This document shows, piece by piece, positions 7,991-17,586 of a DNA stretch of 64,000 nt. Location: contig JBFXCK010000007.1 of NCBI GenBank assembly GCA_050182275.1, forward strand, positions 1 through 64,000, written 5' to 3'. The notes under the pieces were generated by a model, which saw only the letters and a list, made by a program, of their open reading frames with translations, was not told the DNA's origin and made no database searches. Made by a program: the position numbers and the translations under genes. The stretch comes from JBFXCK01 sp050182275 (lineage in GTDB: Bacteria; Pseudomonadota; Alphaproteobacteria; SHNJ01). Numbering within the stretch: the stretch's first letter is position 1; each line of letters starts with the position of its first letter.

Positions 7991-9077
7991 AAAACATTAT
8001 TCAACCTGTGTATTGGCGCTGGGTGCCTTTGTGGTGCTCATAGCCCTCACCGGATGCGAGAAAAAAGAACAGGCGGAAGACATTCGTCCCGTTCGCTCCG
8101 TCGTTATCGAAAAGCACGAAGTCGGCGATCCGATTGTCCTGACGGGGCAACTTCGCGCCCGCGATGAAGTCAGTCTGGCCTTTCGCCTTTCCGGCAAGCT
8201 GATTGAACGGTCAGTGGGTGTCGGCGATACGGTCAAGGCCGGACAAGTTGTTGCCGTGCTTGATTCCGAAACCGAAAAAAACGCAAGGAACGCAGCTAAG
8301 GCAGACTTCGTGGCGGCCCAAGCTGTCCTAGAGCAAGCCGCAGCGGCTGAGAAACGCCTTGCGGATTTGCTTCGGGAGAGAGCGGTTTCCAAGGCGGAAT
8401 ATGAAGCGGCCTTGCGCCAGCTTAAAACGGCGCAGGCGCAAGTGAACGCAGCCAAAGCAAAACTGAACTCCGCTGAAGATCAGTTCGGATATACGGAGCT
8501 GAAAGCGGAAGCCGACGGCGTTATAACCGCGAAAGGCGCGGAACCTGGCGAGGTCGTGCGTACGGGGCAGATGATCCTTCTTCTGGCAAGGCAGGATGGC
8601 CGCGACGCCGTGTTTGATATGCCCGCGCAGATCGTTCGTGCCAGACAGACTTCACAACAGGATGTCGAAGTTTGGCTCGCCGATAACCCGGAAATCAAAA
8701 CAAGCGGACAGATACGCGAAGTTTCACCTCAAGCCGATCCGGCGACACGAACCTACCAGGTCAAGGTCGCCCTTCAGGATGTGCCCTCGAGTATGTTTTT
8801 AGGCTCAACGGTCGTAGGGCGTTTGACTTTGAAGGCAAACTTGCAGATTGAGATTCCTGCTTCGTCGCTCGCCATGATGAAAGAAGGCAAGCCTGCCGTC
8901 TGGGTTGTAGATGACAAGGACAATACAGTCCATATCAAGCCGGTGTCCGTCGCTCAATATACGCAAAATTCCGTGATTGTGGCCGATGGCCTGAACACAG
9001 GAGAAAGAATCGTCACGGCGGGCGTGCAGGCCCTGCATGAAGGACAAAAAGTCAAGTTGCTGGAGGACAAGCAATGA
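7980..9077 (+). CDS. RND efflux periplasmic adaptor (membrane fusion protein), lipoprotein
   Basis: The ATG at 7980 (MALKKH) has a TTGGAGG site six bases upstream and overlaps the tetR stop. The product has 365 residues. The lipobox ALTGC places lipidated Cys26, then come a biotinyl-lipoyl-like half (LAFRLSGKLIERSVGVGDTVKAGQVVAVLD), a coiled-coil hairpin of Ala-rich heptads (residues about 95-160), the second lipoyl half (GYTELKAEADGVITAKGAEPGEVVRTGQ) and the beta-barrel domain. It links the inner-membrane pump to the outer-membrane channel. Its stop overlaps the pump start. Confidence 0.93.
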   Translation: MALKKHYSTCVLALGAFVVLIALTGCEKKEQAEDIRPVRSVVIEKHEVGDPIVLTGQLRARDEVSLAFRLSGKLIERSVGVGDTVKAGQVVAVLDSETEKNARNAAKADFVAAQAVLEQAAAAEKRLADLLRERAVSKAEYEAALRQLKTAQAQVNAAKAKLNSAEDQFGYTELKAEADGVITAKGAEPGEVVRTGQMILLLARQDGRDAVFDMPAQIVRARQTSQQDVEVWLADNPEIKTSGQIREVSPQADPATRTYQVKVALQDVPSSMFLGSTVVGRLTLKANLQIEIPASSLAMMKEGKPAVWVVDDKDNTVHIKPVSVAQYTQNSVIVADGLNTGERIVTAGVQALHEGQKVKLLEDKQ

Positions 9078-12000
9078 TGAACCTCTCCGAATGGGCGATC
9101 CGTCACAAAGCGCTTATCGTCTACTTTATGCTTATGGGCCTTGTGGCTGGTGGTTGGTCTTACTTGCATCTTGGACGTAACGAAGACCCAGAGTTCACCA
9201 TCAAAACGATGGTTGTGCAGACCATGTGGCCGGGCGCGACGCAGGACGAAATGATGAGGCAGGTGACGGATCGCGTCGAAAAGAAGTTGCAGGAAACGCC
9301 CTATCTGGATTATCTGAAAAGCTACACGGTAGCGGGTCAATCTACCGTATTCGTGACCTTGCGCGGCGAAGCGCCTAAAAAAGCAGTATCTGATATTTGG
9401 TATCAGGTCCGCAAAAAAATAGGCGACATCAAACAAACCCTGCCCCAAGGCGCCGTTGGCCCATTCTTTAATGACGAGTTTGGCGACACTTACGGTATTA
9501 TTTATGCTTTTACGGCTGACGGCTTTACGCACAGAGAGTTGCGGGATTATGTCGAGAAAGCCCGCTCGCGCATCCTTGAAGTTCAGGACGTTTCGAAGGT
9601 CGAAATCCTTGGTGCGCAGGACGAGCGCATTTATATCGAGTTTTCGACGCATCGGCTGGCCCAAATGGGACTAGATCGTCTTGCCTTGCTCAAGGCTCTC
9701 GTCGAGCAGAACGCCGTCATTCCTTCCGGAGATATACAGACAAAAGGTGAAAAGGTTCTTGTTCAAGTAACGGGAAGGTTTCAATCAGAAACCGATTTAA
9801 GGCAAATCAATTTTTCGGTCGGATCGCGCATGCTGCGGCTCAGCGATATCGCGACGATCAAACGTGGCTATGCCGATCCGCCGCAGCCCCTCTTTCGTGT
9901 CAATGGCAAGGACGCCATCGGTCTTGCGACATCCATGCGAAACGGCGGCGACATTTTGGCGCTTGAAGAAAACTTGAGTAAAGCCTTTGCTCAAATAAAA
10001 GCCGATCTTCCTGTTGGGATTGAAACTGTGCTTGTCGCCAACCAACCGCATGTTGTCCACGAGTCCGTTGATGAGTTTATGAAGGCCTTGAAGGAGGCCG
10101 TAGCCATCGTTCTTGCCATCAGCTTTTTAAGCCTTGGGTTTCGGGCTGGCACTGTTGTCGCCACGTCGATCCCGCTTGTTCTGGCCTTCGTTTTTGTTGC
10201 GATGTATTTGCTGGGGATTGATCTGCAACGTATTTCCTTGGGCGCATTGATTATCGCCTTGGGCCTTCTTGTCGATGACGCCATGATCACCGTTGAAAGC
10301 ATGGTGACGAAACTTGAAGAAGGCTGGAGTACGGCGAAAGCCGCGACCTTTGCCTATACCTCGACCGCTTTCCCGATGTTGACGGGAACCTTGGTCACGA
10401 TGTTCGGCTTTGTGCCGGTCGGATTTGCCAAAAGCTCAGCCGGTGAATATACGTTCTCCCTTTTTGCCGTCGTTGCGATCGCTCTGCTTCTGTCATGGTT
10501 TGTCGCGATCATTTTTGCCCCTGTGATTGGGACGATGATCTTGAAACCTCATAAGCAGGGGGCGGAGAAAAAGAAAGAAGGCGGAAAGTTTATGGCCAAA
10601 TTCCGCAGCCTTCTTATTTTCAGCATGCGTTACCCCAAAGTTACCATAGCGGCGACATTCGGGCTCTTTGTTTTATCGCTTGCGTTGATCCCGCTCGTGC
10701 CGAACCAGTTCTTCCCGTCATCCGACCGACCGGAACTGGTTATTGACATGAACCTGACGCAAGGTTCGTCAATCTACGCAACGGATGCCGTCGCCAAGAA
10801 ACTCGACAAAATCTTGAAGGACGATCCGGAGATCGAACATTGGAGTTCTTATGTCGGTCGGGGCGCGATCCGTTTTTACTTGCCGCTTGACGTGCAATTG
10901 CAGAATGACTTTTTCACGGAAACGGTCATTGTCACGAAAAGTCTTGAGGCGCGTGGGCGGGTTCATAAGCGCCTCGACGCGGCGCTAAAAGAGCAATTCC
11001 CAGAGGCCGTCAGCCGGATTTTCCCGCTTGAGCTTGGTCCGCCTGTCGGCTGGCCCGTTCAATACCGTGTCAGTGGCTACGATCCCGTCAAGGTGCGTGA
11101 ATATGCTTATAAGGTTGCGCAAATCATGGGGGGAAGTCCCGATCTTCAAAAAGTCAATTACAACTGGATGGAGCCGATCCGCAAGCTGCGCATCAAGGTC
11201 AATCAGGATCAAGCCAGAATCTTGGGCATGAGTTCAGCCACCGTTGCGCAAACGATCAATGCCGTCATTTCCGGCATTCCGGCCACGCAAGTGCGAGATG
11301 ATATTTATCTTGTGGATGTCATTGTCAGAGCGGAGGAAACTGAACGCATGTCGCTGGATACCATTCGGGGGCTTGATATACCCTTGCCAAGCGGCAAGAC
11401 GGTTCCTTTGATTGAGTTGGCTTCCGTTGACTATGAACAGGATCTGCCGTTGATATGGCGGCGTGACAGGTTGCCGACGTTAACGGTTCGCGCCGATGTG
11501 GCGAAAGACGTTATGCCCGCCACCGCCGTCGATCACCTGAAGGACAAAATAGACGAAATACGGAAAGAGTTGCCCGCTGGCTATAAAATTGTCGATGGCG
11601 GTTCCGTTGAGGAAAGTTCGATCTCCCAAGCTTCGGTTATCGCCGTGTTCCCCTTAATGATCCTCCTGATGATGACGATTTTGATGATCCAGATGCAAAA
11701 CTTCGGCCATCTATTTCTGGTGATGAGCGTCGCGCCGCTTGCCGTTATCGGTGTGGTGTTCGGATTGCTCATTACAGGCCAGCCTATGGGGTTTGTCGCG
11801 CTTCTTGGTGTCGTCGCGCTCATAGGCATGATCGTGCGCAACTCCGTTATTCTTGTGCATCAGATTCAGGAGGAGAAAAAGGAAGGCCGCAACAACTGGG
11901 ATGCCGTTATCGAAGCGACCCTGCTACGTTTCCGACCGATTATGCTCACGGCCGCTGCCGCCATTCTCGGCATGATCCCCATTGCGCCGACGGTGTTCTG

Positions 12001-12139
12001 GGGGCCCATGGCCACGGCCATCATGGGCGGTCTGGCCGTTGCGACGGCGCTCACGCTGATCTTCCTTCCCTCACTTTACGTCACATGGTTCCGGATCAAA
12101 GAAGAGCCATCAAACCAGCCCCTTGAGGCCCAGCCATGA
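9074..12139 (+). CDS. RND-family multidrug efflux permease
   Basis: The product has 1021 residues, the normal size of hydrophobe/amphiphile RND pumps. Two halves each carry a periplasmic porter region and six membrane helices. The TM4 proton-relay pair is present as Asp401-Asp402 in GLLVDDAMITVESM. It exports substrates from the periplasm or inner membrane using the proton gradient, with the adaptor and outer-membrane channel encoded beside it. The start ATG overlaps the adaptor stop (ATGA) and its own stop overlaps the start of the channel gene. The substrate range cannot be read from sequence. Confidence 0.95.
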   Translation: MMNLSEWAIRHKALIVYFMLMGLVAGGWSYLHLGRNEDPEFTIKTMVVQTMWPGATQDEMMRQVTDRVEKKLQETPYLDYLKSYTVAGQSTVFVTLRGEAPKKAVSDIWYQVRKKIGDIKQTLPQGAVGPFFNDEFGDTYGIIYAFTADGFTHRELRDYVEKARSRILEVQDVSKVEILGAQDERIYIEFSTHRLAQMGLDRLALLKALVEQNAVIPSGDIQTKGEKVLVQVTGRFQSETDLRQINFSVGSRMLRLSDIATIKRGYADPPQPLFRVNGKDAIGLATSMRNGGDILALEENLSKAFAQIKADLPVGIETVLVANQPHVVHESVDEFMKALKEAVAIVLAISFLSLGFRAGTVVATSIPLVLAFVFVAMYLLGIDLQRISLGALIIALGLLVDDAMITVESMVTKLEEGWSTAKAATFAYTSTAFPMLTGTLVTMFGFVPVGFAKSSAGEYTFSLFAVVAIALLLSWFVAIIFAPVIGTMILKPHKQGAEKKKEGGKFMAKFRSLLIFSMRYPKVTIAATFGLFVLSLALIPLVPNQFFPSSDRPELVIDMNLTQGSSIYATDAVAKKLDKILKDDPEIEHWSSYVGRGAIRFYLPLDVQLQNDFFTETVIVTKSLEARGRVHKRLDAALKEQFPEAVSRIFPLELGPPVGWPVQYRVSGYDPVKVREYAYKVAQIMGGSPDLQKVNYNWMEPIRKLRIKVNQDQARILGMSSATVAQTINAVISGIPATQVRDDIYLVDVIVRAEETERMSLDTIRGLDIPLPSGKTVPLIELASVDYEQDLPLIWRRDRLPTLTVRADVAKDVMPATAVDHLKDKIDEIRKELPAGYKIVDGGSVEESSISQASVIAVFPLMILLMMTILMIQMQNFGHLFLVMSVAPLAVIGVVFGLLITGQPMGFVALLGVVALIGMIVRNSVILVHQIQEEKKEGRNNWDAVIEATLLRFRPIMLTAAAAILGMIPIAPTVFWGPMATAIMGGLAVATALTLIFLPSLYVTWFRIKEEPSNQPLEAQP

Positions 12140-13617
12140 AAAACCGAATTATTCTAACCCCTGTCCTTGTGTTCCTTCTTTCCGGCTGCGCGTGGCTTGC
12201 CCCAAACTACGAGCGTCCGGCTCTTGGCATGCCCGATAAATGGGAAACCGAAAAACAAGATGAGGCCCATGGAGAAAAGATCAAAGATTGGTGGAAAGAA
12301 TATCGCGATCCGGTCTTGCAAAAGCTGATTGAGGAAGCCTTGGCGGGCAATGACGACCTGTCGGTTGCGGCGGCGCGGGTGCAGCAGGCGCAGGCGCAAT
12401 ACAATTACGCCTTCGGCAACCAATTTCCGTTGCTGGCCGCGACAGGGATGGCCTCACGAACCAAAATCGGTTTCGAGAGTCCCGTGTTAAGCGACAAGCC
12501 GGGAAATGTAGGTTTCTTTGGCGGCATGCTGTCATATGAGCTTGATCTGTGGGGTAAACTGGCGAACGCGAGCAAGGCTGGCAAGGCTGTGTTTCTTGCG
12601 GCAGGACACAGTCACGATGCCGCAAAGCTTTCGGTTGCCTCCACGACGGCTCAACTCTATTTCACCATCCTCGCGCTTGATGCGGATATAAAAATAACAC
12701 AAGAAACAATCCGCTCACGCGAAGAGTCCTATCAGTTGATTAAAAAACAGTTTGAGTACCAAGCGGCAAATGAGCTGGTACTTCGTCAATCCGAAGCGGA
12801 AATGGAAGGAACGCGCGCCCAGCTTCCCAAATTGTTGGAGCAAAAGGAAAAAGCGGAAAGCGCTTTGGCTGTGTTGCTGGGGCGTTCTCCGAAGGAAATT
12901 ATGGAAGCCTCTATCCCGCGTGGAACCGCTATCGGCGCGCTGCCCGTCCCGCCGCTGTTCCCGATGGATGCGCCGTCGGGCTTACTTGAAAGGCGTCCCG
13001 ATATAGCGGCGTCAGAACAGGCTCTGATTGCCAGCAACTTCAACATCGGCGTGGCGCGCGCCGCCTATTTCCCGACCATTTCGCTGTCCAGCCTACTGGG
13101 CGTATCCCACATCGACGTTGCGAACCTTTACAACGGCACAATGCGCGCATGGTCGATGGGGGCAACGCTGGCCGGGCCCGTCCTCGATTTCGGCAGAACC
13201 GACAGCGGCGTCGATATGGCGCTCGCCAAAAATCAGGAATTGCTGGCCTCCTATAAAAACACCATCCGCACGGCCTTTAAGGAGGTAAAGGATTCGCTCT
13301 CAAGCCAGACCCACTCTTTAAACGAGGAAGCGGCTCAAGCGAAAGAGGAAAAGGCTGTCAGGGAAGCCCTGCGCCTTGCCAAATTGCGTTATAACTCCGG
13401 CTACTCAAGTTACATCGAAGTTTTGGATGCTGAGCGCAACCTCTATAGCGCCCAACTCGCCCTTATCGCCGCAAAACTCAATCGCCTCAACGCTTCCGTC
13501 AGTCTCTATAAGGCACTCGGCGGCGGGTGGGGATCGGACATGAAAGGTTCACAATCCAATACGGCATCGAATAAAATAGATATTTCTGCCGATTATTTTG
13601 AAAAAAACGCCCATTGA
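12136..13617 (+). CDS. RND efflux outer-membrane channel lipoprotein, NodT/OprM family
   Basis: The product has 493 residues. The signal peptide ends in the lipobox LLSGC, with Cys18. The mature start APNYERPALGMPDKW and then WWKEYRDPVLQKLIEEALAGNDDLSVAAARVQQAQAQ is the standard NodT/OprM N-terminus, and the two internal OEP repeats follow (second repeat from RRPDIAASEQALIASNFNIGVARAAYFPTISL). It forms the trimeric exit duct for the pump. This is the last gene of the tetR-adaptor-pump-channel operon. Confidence 0.95.
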   Translation: MKNRIILTPVLVFLLSGCAWLAPNYERPALGMPDKWETEKQDEAHGEKIKDWWKEYRDPVLQKLIEEALAGNDDLSVAAARVQQAQAQYNYAFGNQFPLLAATGMASRTKIGFESPVLSDKPGNVGFFGGMLSYELDLWGKLANASKAGKAVFLAAGHSHDAAKLSVASTTAQLYFTILALDADIKITQETIRSREESYQLIKKQFEYQAANELVLRQSEAEMEGTRAQLPKLLEQKEKAESALAVLLGRSPKEIMEASIPRGTAIGALPVPPLFPMDAPSGLLERRPDIAASEQALIASNFNIGVARAAYFPTISLSSLLGVSHIDVANLYNGTMRAWSMGATLAGPVLDFGRTDSGVDMALAKNQELLASYKNTIRTAFKEVKDSLSSQTHSLNEEAAQAKEEKAVREALRLAKLRYNSGYSSYIEVLDAERNLYSAQLALIAAKLNRLNASVSLYKALGGGWGSDMKGSQSNTASNKIDISADYFEKNAH

Positions 13618-13646
13618 AAATCTTTGAAATCACATTTCCCGCATGA

Positions 13647-13669
13647 AGCCCACCAAGGCTGGTTTTTTT
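13647..13669 (+). terminator. Probable weak terminator after RND operon
   Basis: A short AGCC/GGCT stem is followed by GG and seven T residues about 30 bases after the channel-gene stop. The stem is only four base pairs but the T run is good. Confidence 0.4.
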
Positions 13670-13738
13670 GCGCTTATTCCAAAAAGAAAGAGTATTTGTC
13701 TATCCTTTCTTTCGGCGAATCACAAAGAAGGGATAGCC

Positions 13739-13855
13739 GTGTCTGACAACGATAAAGACAATCAAAGCCGTGTTCAGAGGTTATGGGGGGAGTTGCCGCC
13801 GAAACGGGCGTATTTCAAACCCCTCGGAAACTTGGAAGAGGGTTCAAAATCGTAA
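13739..13855 (+). CDS. Possible 38-residue ORF between RND operon and tRNA-Ser
   Basis: A GTG at 13739 follows AGAAGGGA at a normal distance and opens 38 codons (VSDNDKDNQSRVQRLWGELPP...). The stop is two bases from the tRNA 3' end on the other strand. There is no recognisable family. It could be a degraded end of a longer gene, such as one lost at an insertion boundary. Confidence 0.3.
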   Translation: MSDNDKDNQSRVQRLWGELPPKRAYFKPLGNLEEGSKS

Positions 13856-13857
13856 AA

Positions 13858-13947
13858 TGGCGGAGAGGATGAGATTCGAACTCACGATACCCTTTCAGGT
13901 ATACACACTTTCCAGGCGTGCGCCTTCAACCGCTCGGCCACCTCTCC
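13858..13947 (-). tRNA. tRNA-Ser (anticodon GGA)
   Basis: Read on the minus strand, 13947 to 13858 gives acceptor arms GGAGAGG/CCTCTCC, a discriminator G, an encoded CCA end, a D-loop region GCCGAGCGGTT, an anticodon stem-loop with CTGGAAAG (anticodon GGA), a long variable arm (class II) and GTTCGAATC in the T arm. The length is 90 bases including CCA. Confidence 0.95.
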
Positions 13948-13976
13948 ACCCTACGCTCCTACGGAGCTTCGGGTGG
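13946..13976. repeat. Hairpin of the TACGCT/AGCTTC family abutting tRNA-Ser
   Basis: CCACCC and GGGTGG arms enclose TACGCTCC...GGAGCTTC. The first two bases are shared with the tRNA 5' end, so the element sits directly at the tRNA gene boundary, upstream in the tRNA's own direction. Confidence 0.65.
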
Positions 13977-14007
13977 CGCAGCCATCCGAAGCAAATATAA
14001 AGCGTGG

Positions 14008-14042
14008 GGTGTCCCCCGAAGCTGAAAGCGTAGGGGGACACC
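14008..14042. repeat. Hairpin of the TACGCT/AGCTTC family, 10-bp stem, inverted orientation
   Basis: GGTGTCCCCC and GGGGGACACC form a perfect 10-bp stem around GAAGCTGAAAGCGTA, the reverse complement of the family core. A degenerate copy of the core (CCGAAGC...AGCGTGGGG) lies between this and the preceding hairpin. Confidence 0.65.
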
Positions 14043-14158
14043 GTCCGCAACTTCCCTATCAGGAAACCCTGGACAAGGCAAGATTCCGCTGCAATTCGAT
14101 TTTGTGGCTTTCGATAAGCCTTGCTAAACCGCGCTTTTTCAGGTGATATGGAAAAAGC

Positions 14159-14794
14159 ATGACCCCTTCTTCCTTCGCCCCGGAACGCCGCACCGCTATT
14201 AGCCAAATTTTGCATGAGGGGCTGGAAGAGCATCAAAAGCCCGCCATCACCTTGCGCGATTTGCGCGATATATTGGGCGCGCGCGGGCATGGGATTTTCA
14301 TTGTTTTCCTGAATTTGCCGAATATGATTCCGGCGCCGATTCCGGGATTTTCCACCATTTTCGGCATTCCGATCGCGCTATTGGGCTTGCAATTGCTGTT
14401 GGGCGTTCACCGGCCCTGGCTGCCGAAATTTTTATTGGAAAAAAACTTTGATACAAAGAAAATCCGCGCCATGGTGTTTAAGGCCGAGCCGGTTTTACAC
14501 AAGCTGGAAAGATTTTTGCATCCGCGCTGGTTTTTTTTAACCAACCGCTATTTATGGCATCTGTATGGGCTAGCCATCACCCTCATGGCGCTGGTGATGG
14601 CGCTGCCCATTGTGTTCGGCAATTTGGTTTTGGCGATTCCAATCACCATTTTGGCGCTGGGCATGATTGCGCGTGACGGGTTGTTCATTATCACCGGCCT
14701 TATTTTAGGCACGGGTGGATTGATTTTTAATTTGGCCATCGCCGGCGGGCTTGCCACCGCCTTTGGCGGCGCGCTGAAATATTTATTTGGTTAA
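14159..14794 (+). CDS. ExoD-like (exopolysaccharide synthesis) membrane protein
   Basis: The product has 211 residues. A helical N-terminus (ISQILHEGLEEHQKPAITLRDLRDILGARGHGIFIVFLNLPNMIPAPIPGFSTIFGIPIALLGLQLLLG) matches the ExoD family, and three or four hydrophobic segments follow (RYLWHLYGLAITLMALVMALPIVFGN and the Gly-rich C-terminus). ExoD of rhizobia affects exopolysaccharide production and alkali tolerance; the biochemical role is not known. It stands alone and converges with the ridA-like gene. Confidence 0.85.
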   Translation: MTPSSFAPERRTAISQILHEGLEEHQKPAITLRDLRDILGARGHGIFIVFLNLPNMIPAPIPGFSTIFGIPIALLGLQLLLGVHRPWLPKFLLEKNFDTKKIRAMVFKAEPVLHKLERFLHPRWFFLTNRYLWHLYGLAITLMALVMALPIVFGNLVLAIPITILALGMIARDGLFIITGLILGTGGLIFNLAIAGGLATAFGGALKYLFG

Positions 14795-14798
14795 AATT

Positions 14799-15341
14799 TC
14801 AGCGCTGAAGCTGACGCCGCAGGCGCGCAGCGAAAATAACTTGCATCTCGACTGCATTGCCTTTGGGCGGAAGCACGGAAGCAGTAGCGCGTGTATGACG
14901 CCCCTTGCCGCCCAGCACCTTTAAAAACACTTCGGTGCCGCGGTTGGCGATATCGTCCTGGTCCGTTACATCAGGCGCGGTGCGAAGCCATATTTGCACA
15001 TTGCGCATGCCGCCAAAACGGCCCCAATCGCCCTTGCAAGCGGCCTCGATTACGCCCAATAAGGTCGCCGCATTTTGGCGAACAGCGCGGATAAGAGCGG
15101 GTTTATCAATTGTTGCAGGGTAACAGCCGACAAATTCTTTTGGGACTTTACCTTTAATGCGGGGCGCAAAGCCGGAAGTTTTTATAATCGACAGACCCCC
15201 TTCCCGGCCGATCACGGCCCAGGGCAAAAGCCGCTCATTGAATTTTTTAAAGGGCCAGGGCTGGTATTCAAGGCCTAGCTGCTTTAATTTCGCCTCTAGC
15301 CGCAGCGTTAGCTGCGGCTTTGCCTTTTTACGCGCTGCCAT
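14799..15341 (-). CDS. RidA (YjgF/YER057c/UK114) family protein
   Basis: The product has 180 residues. The C-terminal two-thirds match the RidA fold of the longer subgroup: AATLLGVIEAACKGDWGRFGGMRNVQIWLRTAPDVTDQDDIANRGTEVFLKVLGGKGRHTRATASVLPPKGNAVEMQVIF, including the GRHTR arginine that binds substrate carboxylate in imine deaminases. The first 40 residues are a basic extension. It probably hydrolyses reactive enamine/imine intermediates or binds small ligands; substrate unknown. It lies nine bases downstream of lepA on the same strand, so may be co-transcribed with it. Confidence 0.8.
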   Translation of the reverse strand: MAARKKAKPQLTLRLEAKLKQLGLEYQPWPFKKFNERLLPWAVIGREGGLSIIKTSGFAPRIKGKVPKEFVGCYPATIDKPALIRAVRQNAATLLGVIEAACKGDWGRFGGMRNVQIWLRTAPDVTDQDDIANRGTEVFLKVLGGKGRHTRATASVLPPKGNAVEMQVIFAARLRRQLQR

Positions 15342-15349
15342 GATTTTCT

Positions 15350-17152
15350 CTATTCGTCGATTTTAAGCGCCGCTAAAAATGCGCTTTGGGGAATTTCGAC
15401 TTTACCGATTTGCCGCATTTTCTTTTTACCCTCTTTTTGCTTATCAAGCAATTTGCGTTTGCGGGTGACGTCGCCGCCATAGCAGCGGGCGGTCACATCT
15501 TTTCTAAGCGCGCTGATGTCTTCCCTAGCAATAATTTTAGCGCCGATGGCGGCCTGAATGGCGATTTTGAACATTTGTTTCGGGATCAACTCTTTTAATT
15601 TCGCGCACAGCATGCGCCCGCGTTTTTCGGCGGCCGAGCGATGCACGATTAAGGCCAAAGCATCCACCGGGTCGCCATTGACGAGAATGGATAAATTCAC
15701 CAAATCGCCCTCGCGATAATCTTGAATATGATAATCGAACGAGGCATAGCCGCGGCTGACCGATTTCAAGCGGTCATAAAAATCGAACACCACCTCGTTC
15801 AAAGGCAATTCATAGACCGCCATGGCGCGGGTGCCAACGTAAGTGAGATCTTTTTGAATGCCACGCCTATCCGTACATAATGTTAAGATCGAGCCTAAAT
15901 ATTCATCGGGCACCAAAATAGTGGCCTTGATCCAGGGTTCTTCCATTTTAGCAATACGCACCACATCGGGCATATCGACCGGGTTATGGATTTCTTTGGT
16001 CTCGCCATTGGTTAAGTGCAATTTATAGACCACGGAAGGGGCGGTCGTGACCAAGTCCAAATTAAACTCGCGCTCTAACCGTTCTTGAATAATTTCCAAA
16101 TGCAACAGGCCTAAAAAACCGCAGCGGAATCCGAAACCAAGCGCGGCCGAAGTCTCCGGCTCGAAATGAAAGCTGGCGTCATTCAGGCGCAGCTTGCCCA
16201 AGGAATCGCGCAGCTTTTCAAAATCCGCCGCATCGGCCGGGTAAAGGCCGCAGAACACCACCGGCACCGAAGGCTTAAAGCCGGGCAATACCTCAAGCGC
16301 CGGGCGCTTATCGTCGGTGATCGTATCGCCGATATTGCAATCGGCCACCGCCCTGATATGCGCCGTGATATAACCGACTTCGCCGGGCTTTAATTCATTG
16401 ACCGCCACATTTTTCGGCGTGAACACGCCGACCCGGTCGATTTCATAGACCGCATTGGTCGCCATCATGCGCACCTGCATGCCGGGCTTGATCACGCCAT
16501 CGCGCACCCGCACCAGCACCACAACGCCCATATAGGCATCGTACCAGGAATCGATGAGAAGGGCTTTTAATAAGGCGGTTGGGTCGCCCTTGGGCGGCGG
16601 CAGGCGCGTAACAATCGCCTCTAACACATCTTGAATGCCAATGCGGGCCTTGGCCGAAATTTCAACCGCATCGGATGTATCGATGCCGATAATGTCCTCG
16701 ATTTGCTGCTTGACGCGGGGCGCATCGGCGGCGGGCAAATCGATTTTATTTAACACCGGAATAATCTCATGATTATTTTCGATGGCCTGATAGACATTGG
16801 CCAAGGTTTGCGCCTCTACCCCTTGGCTGGCATCCACCACCAATAGCGATCCTTCACATGCGGCCAAACAGCGCGAAACTTCATAGGCAAAGTCAACATG
16901 GCCCGGCGTATCCATCAAATTCAATTGATAGGTTTCGCCGTTTTTGGCTTTATATTTGAGGCGCACGGTTTGGGCTTTGATGGTAATGCCGCGTTCGCGC
17001 TCGATTTCCATATTATCGAGAACTTGTTCCTTCATTTCCCGCGCTTCCAGCCCGCCGCAAAATTCAATCAAGCGGTCGGCCAAGGTCGATTTGCCATGGT
17101 CGATATGGGCAATAATCGAGAAATTCCGGATATGGGATAAAGGGGTGTTCAT
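15350..17152 (-). CDS. lepA: Elongation factor 4 (LepA)
   Basis: A ribosomal GTPase that back-translocates or remodels stalled ribosomes. The ATG at 17152 ([28 protein letters not shown]) gives 600 residues, the usual length, and follows AAGGCAGG. Motifs: G1 [10 protein letters not shown]3 DTPGHVDF, G4 NKID, followed by EF-G-like domains and the LepA-specific C-terminal domain ([34 protein letters not shown]...), all intact. Confidence 0.97.
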   Translation of the reverse strand: MNTPLSHIRNFSIIAHIDHGKSTLADRLIEFCGGLEAREMKEQVLDNMEIERERGITIKAQTVRLKYKAKNGETYQLNLMDTPGHVDFAYEVSRCLAACEGSLLVVDASQGVEAQTLANVYQAIENNHEIIPVLNKIDLPAADAPRVKQQIEDIIGIDTSDAVEISAKARIGIQDVLEAIVTRLPPPKGDPTALLKALLIDSWYDAYMGVVVLVRVRDGVIKPGMQVRMMATNAVYEIDRVGVFTPKNVAVNELKPGEVGYITAHIRAVADCNIGDTITDDKRPALEVLPGFKPSVPVVFCGLYPADAADFEKLRDSLGKLRLNDASFHFEPETSAALGFGFRCGFLGLLHLEIIQERLEREFNLDLVTTAPSVVYKLHLTNGETKEIHNPVDMPDVVRIAKMEEPWIKATILVPDEYLGSILTLCTDRRGIQKDLTYVGTRAMAVYELPLNEVVFDFYDRLKSVSRGYASFDYHIQDYREGDLVNLSILVNGDPVDALALIVHRSAAEKRGRMLCAKLKELIPKQMFKIAIQAAIGAKIIAREDISALRKDVTARCYGGDVTRKRKLLDKQKEGKKKMRQIGKVEIPQSAFLAALKIDE

Positions 17153-17235
17153 GCCTGCCTTAAAGCTTCTTTGCAAAGACTAGGGTTATAGCGCCTGAAA
17201 GGCGATTTGTCATTAACCGATTGGGGGCTTAAAAC

Positions 17236-17586
17236 CTAATCATGTATCTTGGTAAACTCGAACTCGTGCCCGAAAAGATCGGCCAATACGATCGAGTTGA
17301 TGTCGGGGTCTTCCAGCCCGTCAAATACCATTTTGGCGCCATTTTCCTGGGCGCGCTTTAGATATTGACGCAATTCTTCGACTGAGGCGAACTCAAAGAC
17401 CGGCACGCAATTATTGGCGGCTTTTTCCTTATTTCTTTCCAGCAATAACCCTAAACGGGTTTGACCTACCCAAAATTCATGCCATTCATCGAAAGTTTTA
17501 TGCGGCTCGATTTGCAATACCGCGCGCCAAAAGGCAACGGCTTTTTTCATATCAGGAACTTTAAAATAAACGGTGCGGATTTTCAT
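17236..17586 (-). CDS. VOC (glyoxalase/bleomycin-resistance-like) protein
   Basis: The product has 116 residues with the paired beta-alpha-beta-beta-beta VOC modules (IRTVYFKVPDMKKAVAFWRAVLQI and a closing IVLADLFGHEFEF). It is the length of a single-subunit VOC protein. Metal-ligand positions are not clearly conserved, so activity is uncertain. The start overlaps the GNAT gene stop (ATGA), so they are co-translated. Confidence 0.85.
   Translation of the reverse strand: MKIRTVYFKVPDMKKAVAFWRAVLQIEPHKTFDEWHEFWVGQTRLGLLLERNKEKAANNCVPVFEFASVEELRQYLKRAQENGAKMVFDGLEDPDINSIVLADLFGHEFEFTKIHD

Noticed and set aside
13643..13738. ATG-started extension of the small ORF near tRNA-Ser
   Set aside because: It runs through the T run of the probable terminator and has no ribosome binding site; the GTG at 13739 is the better choice.
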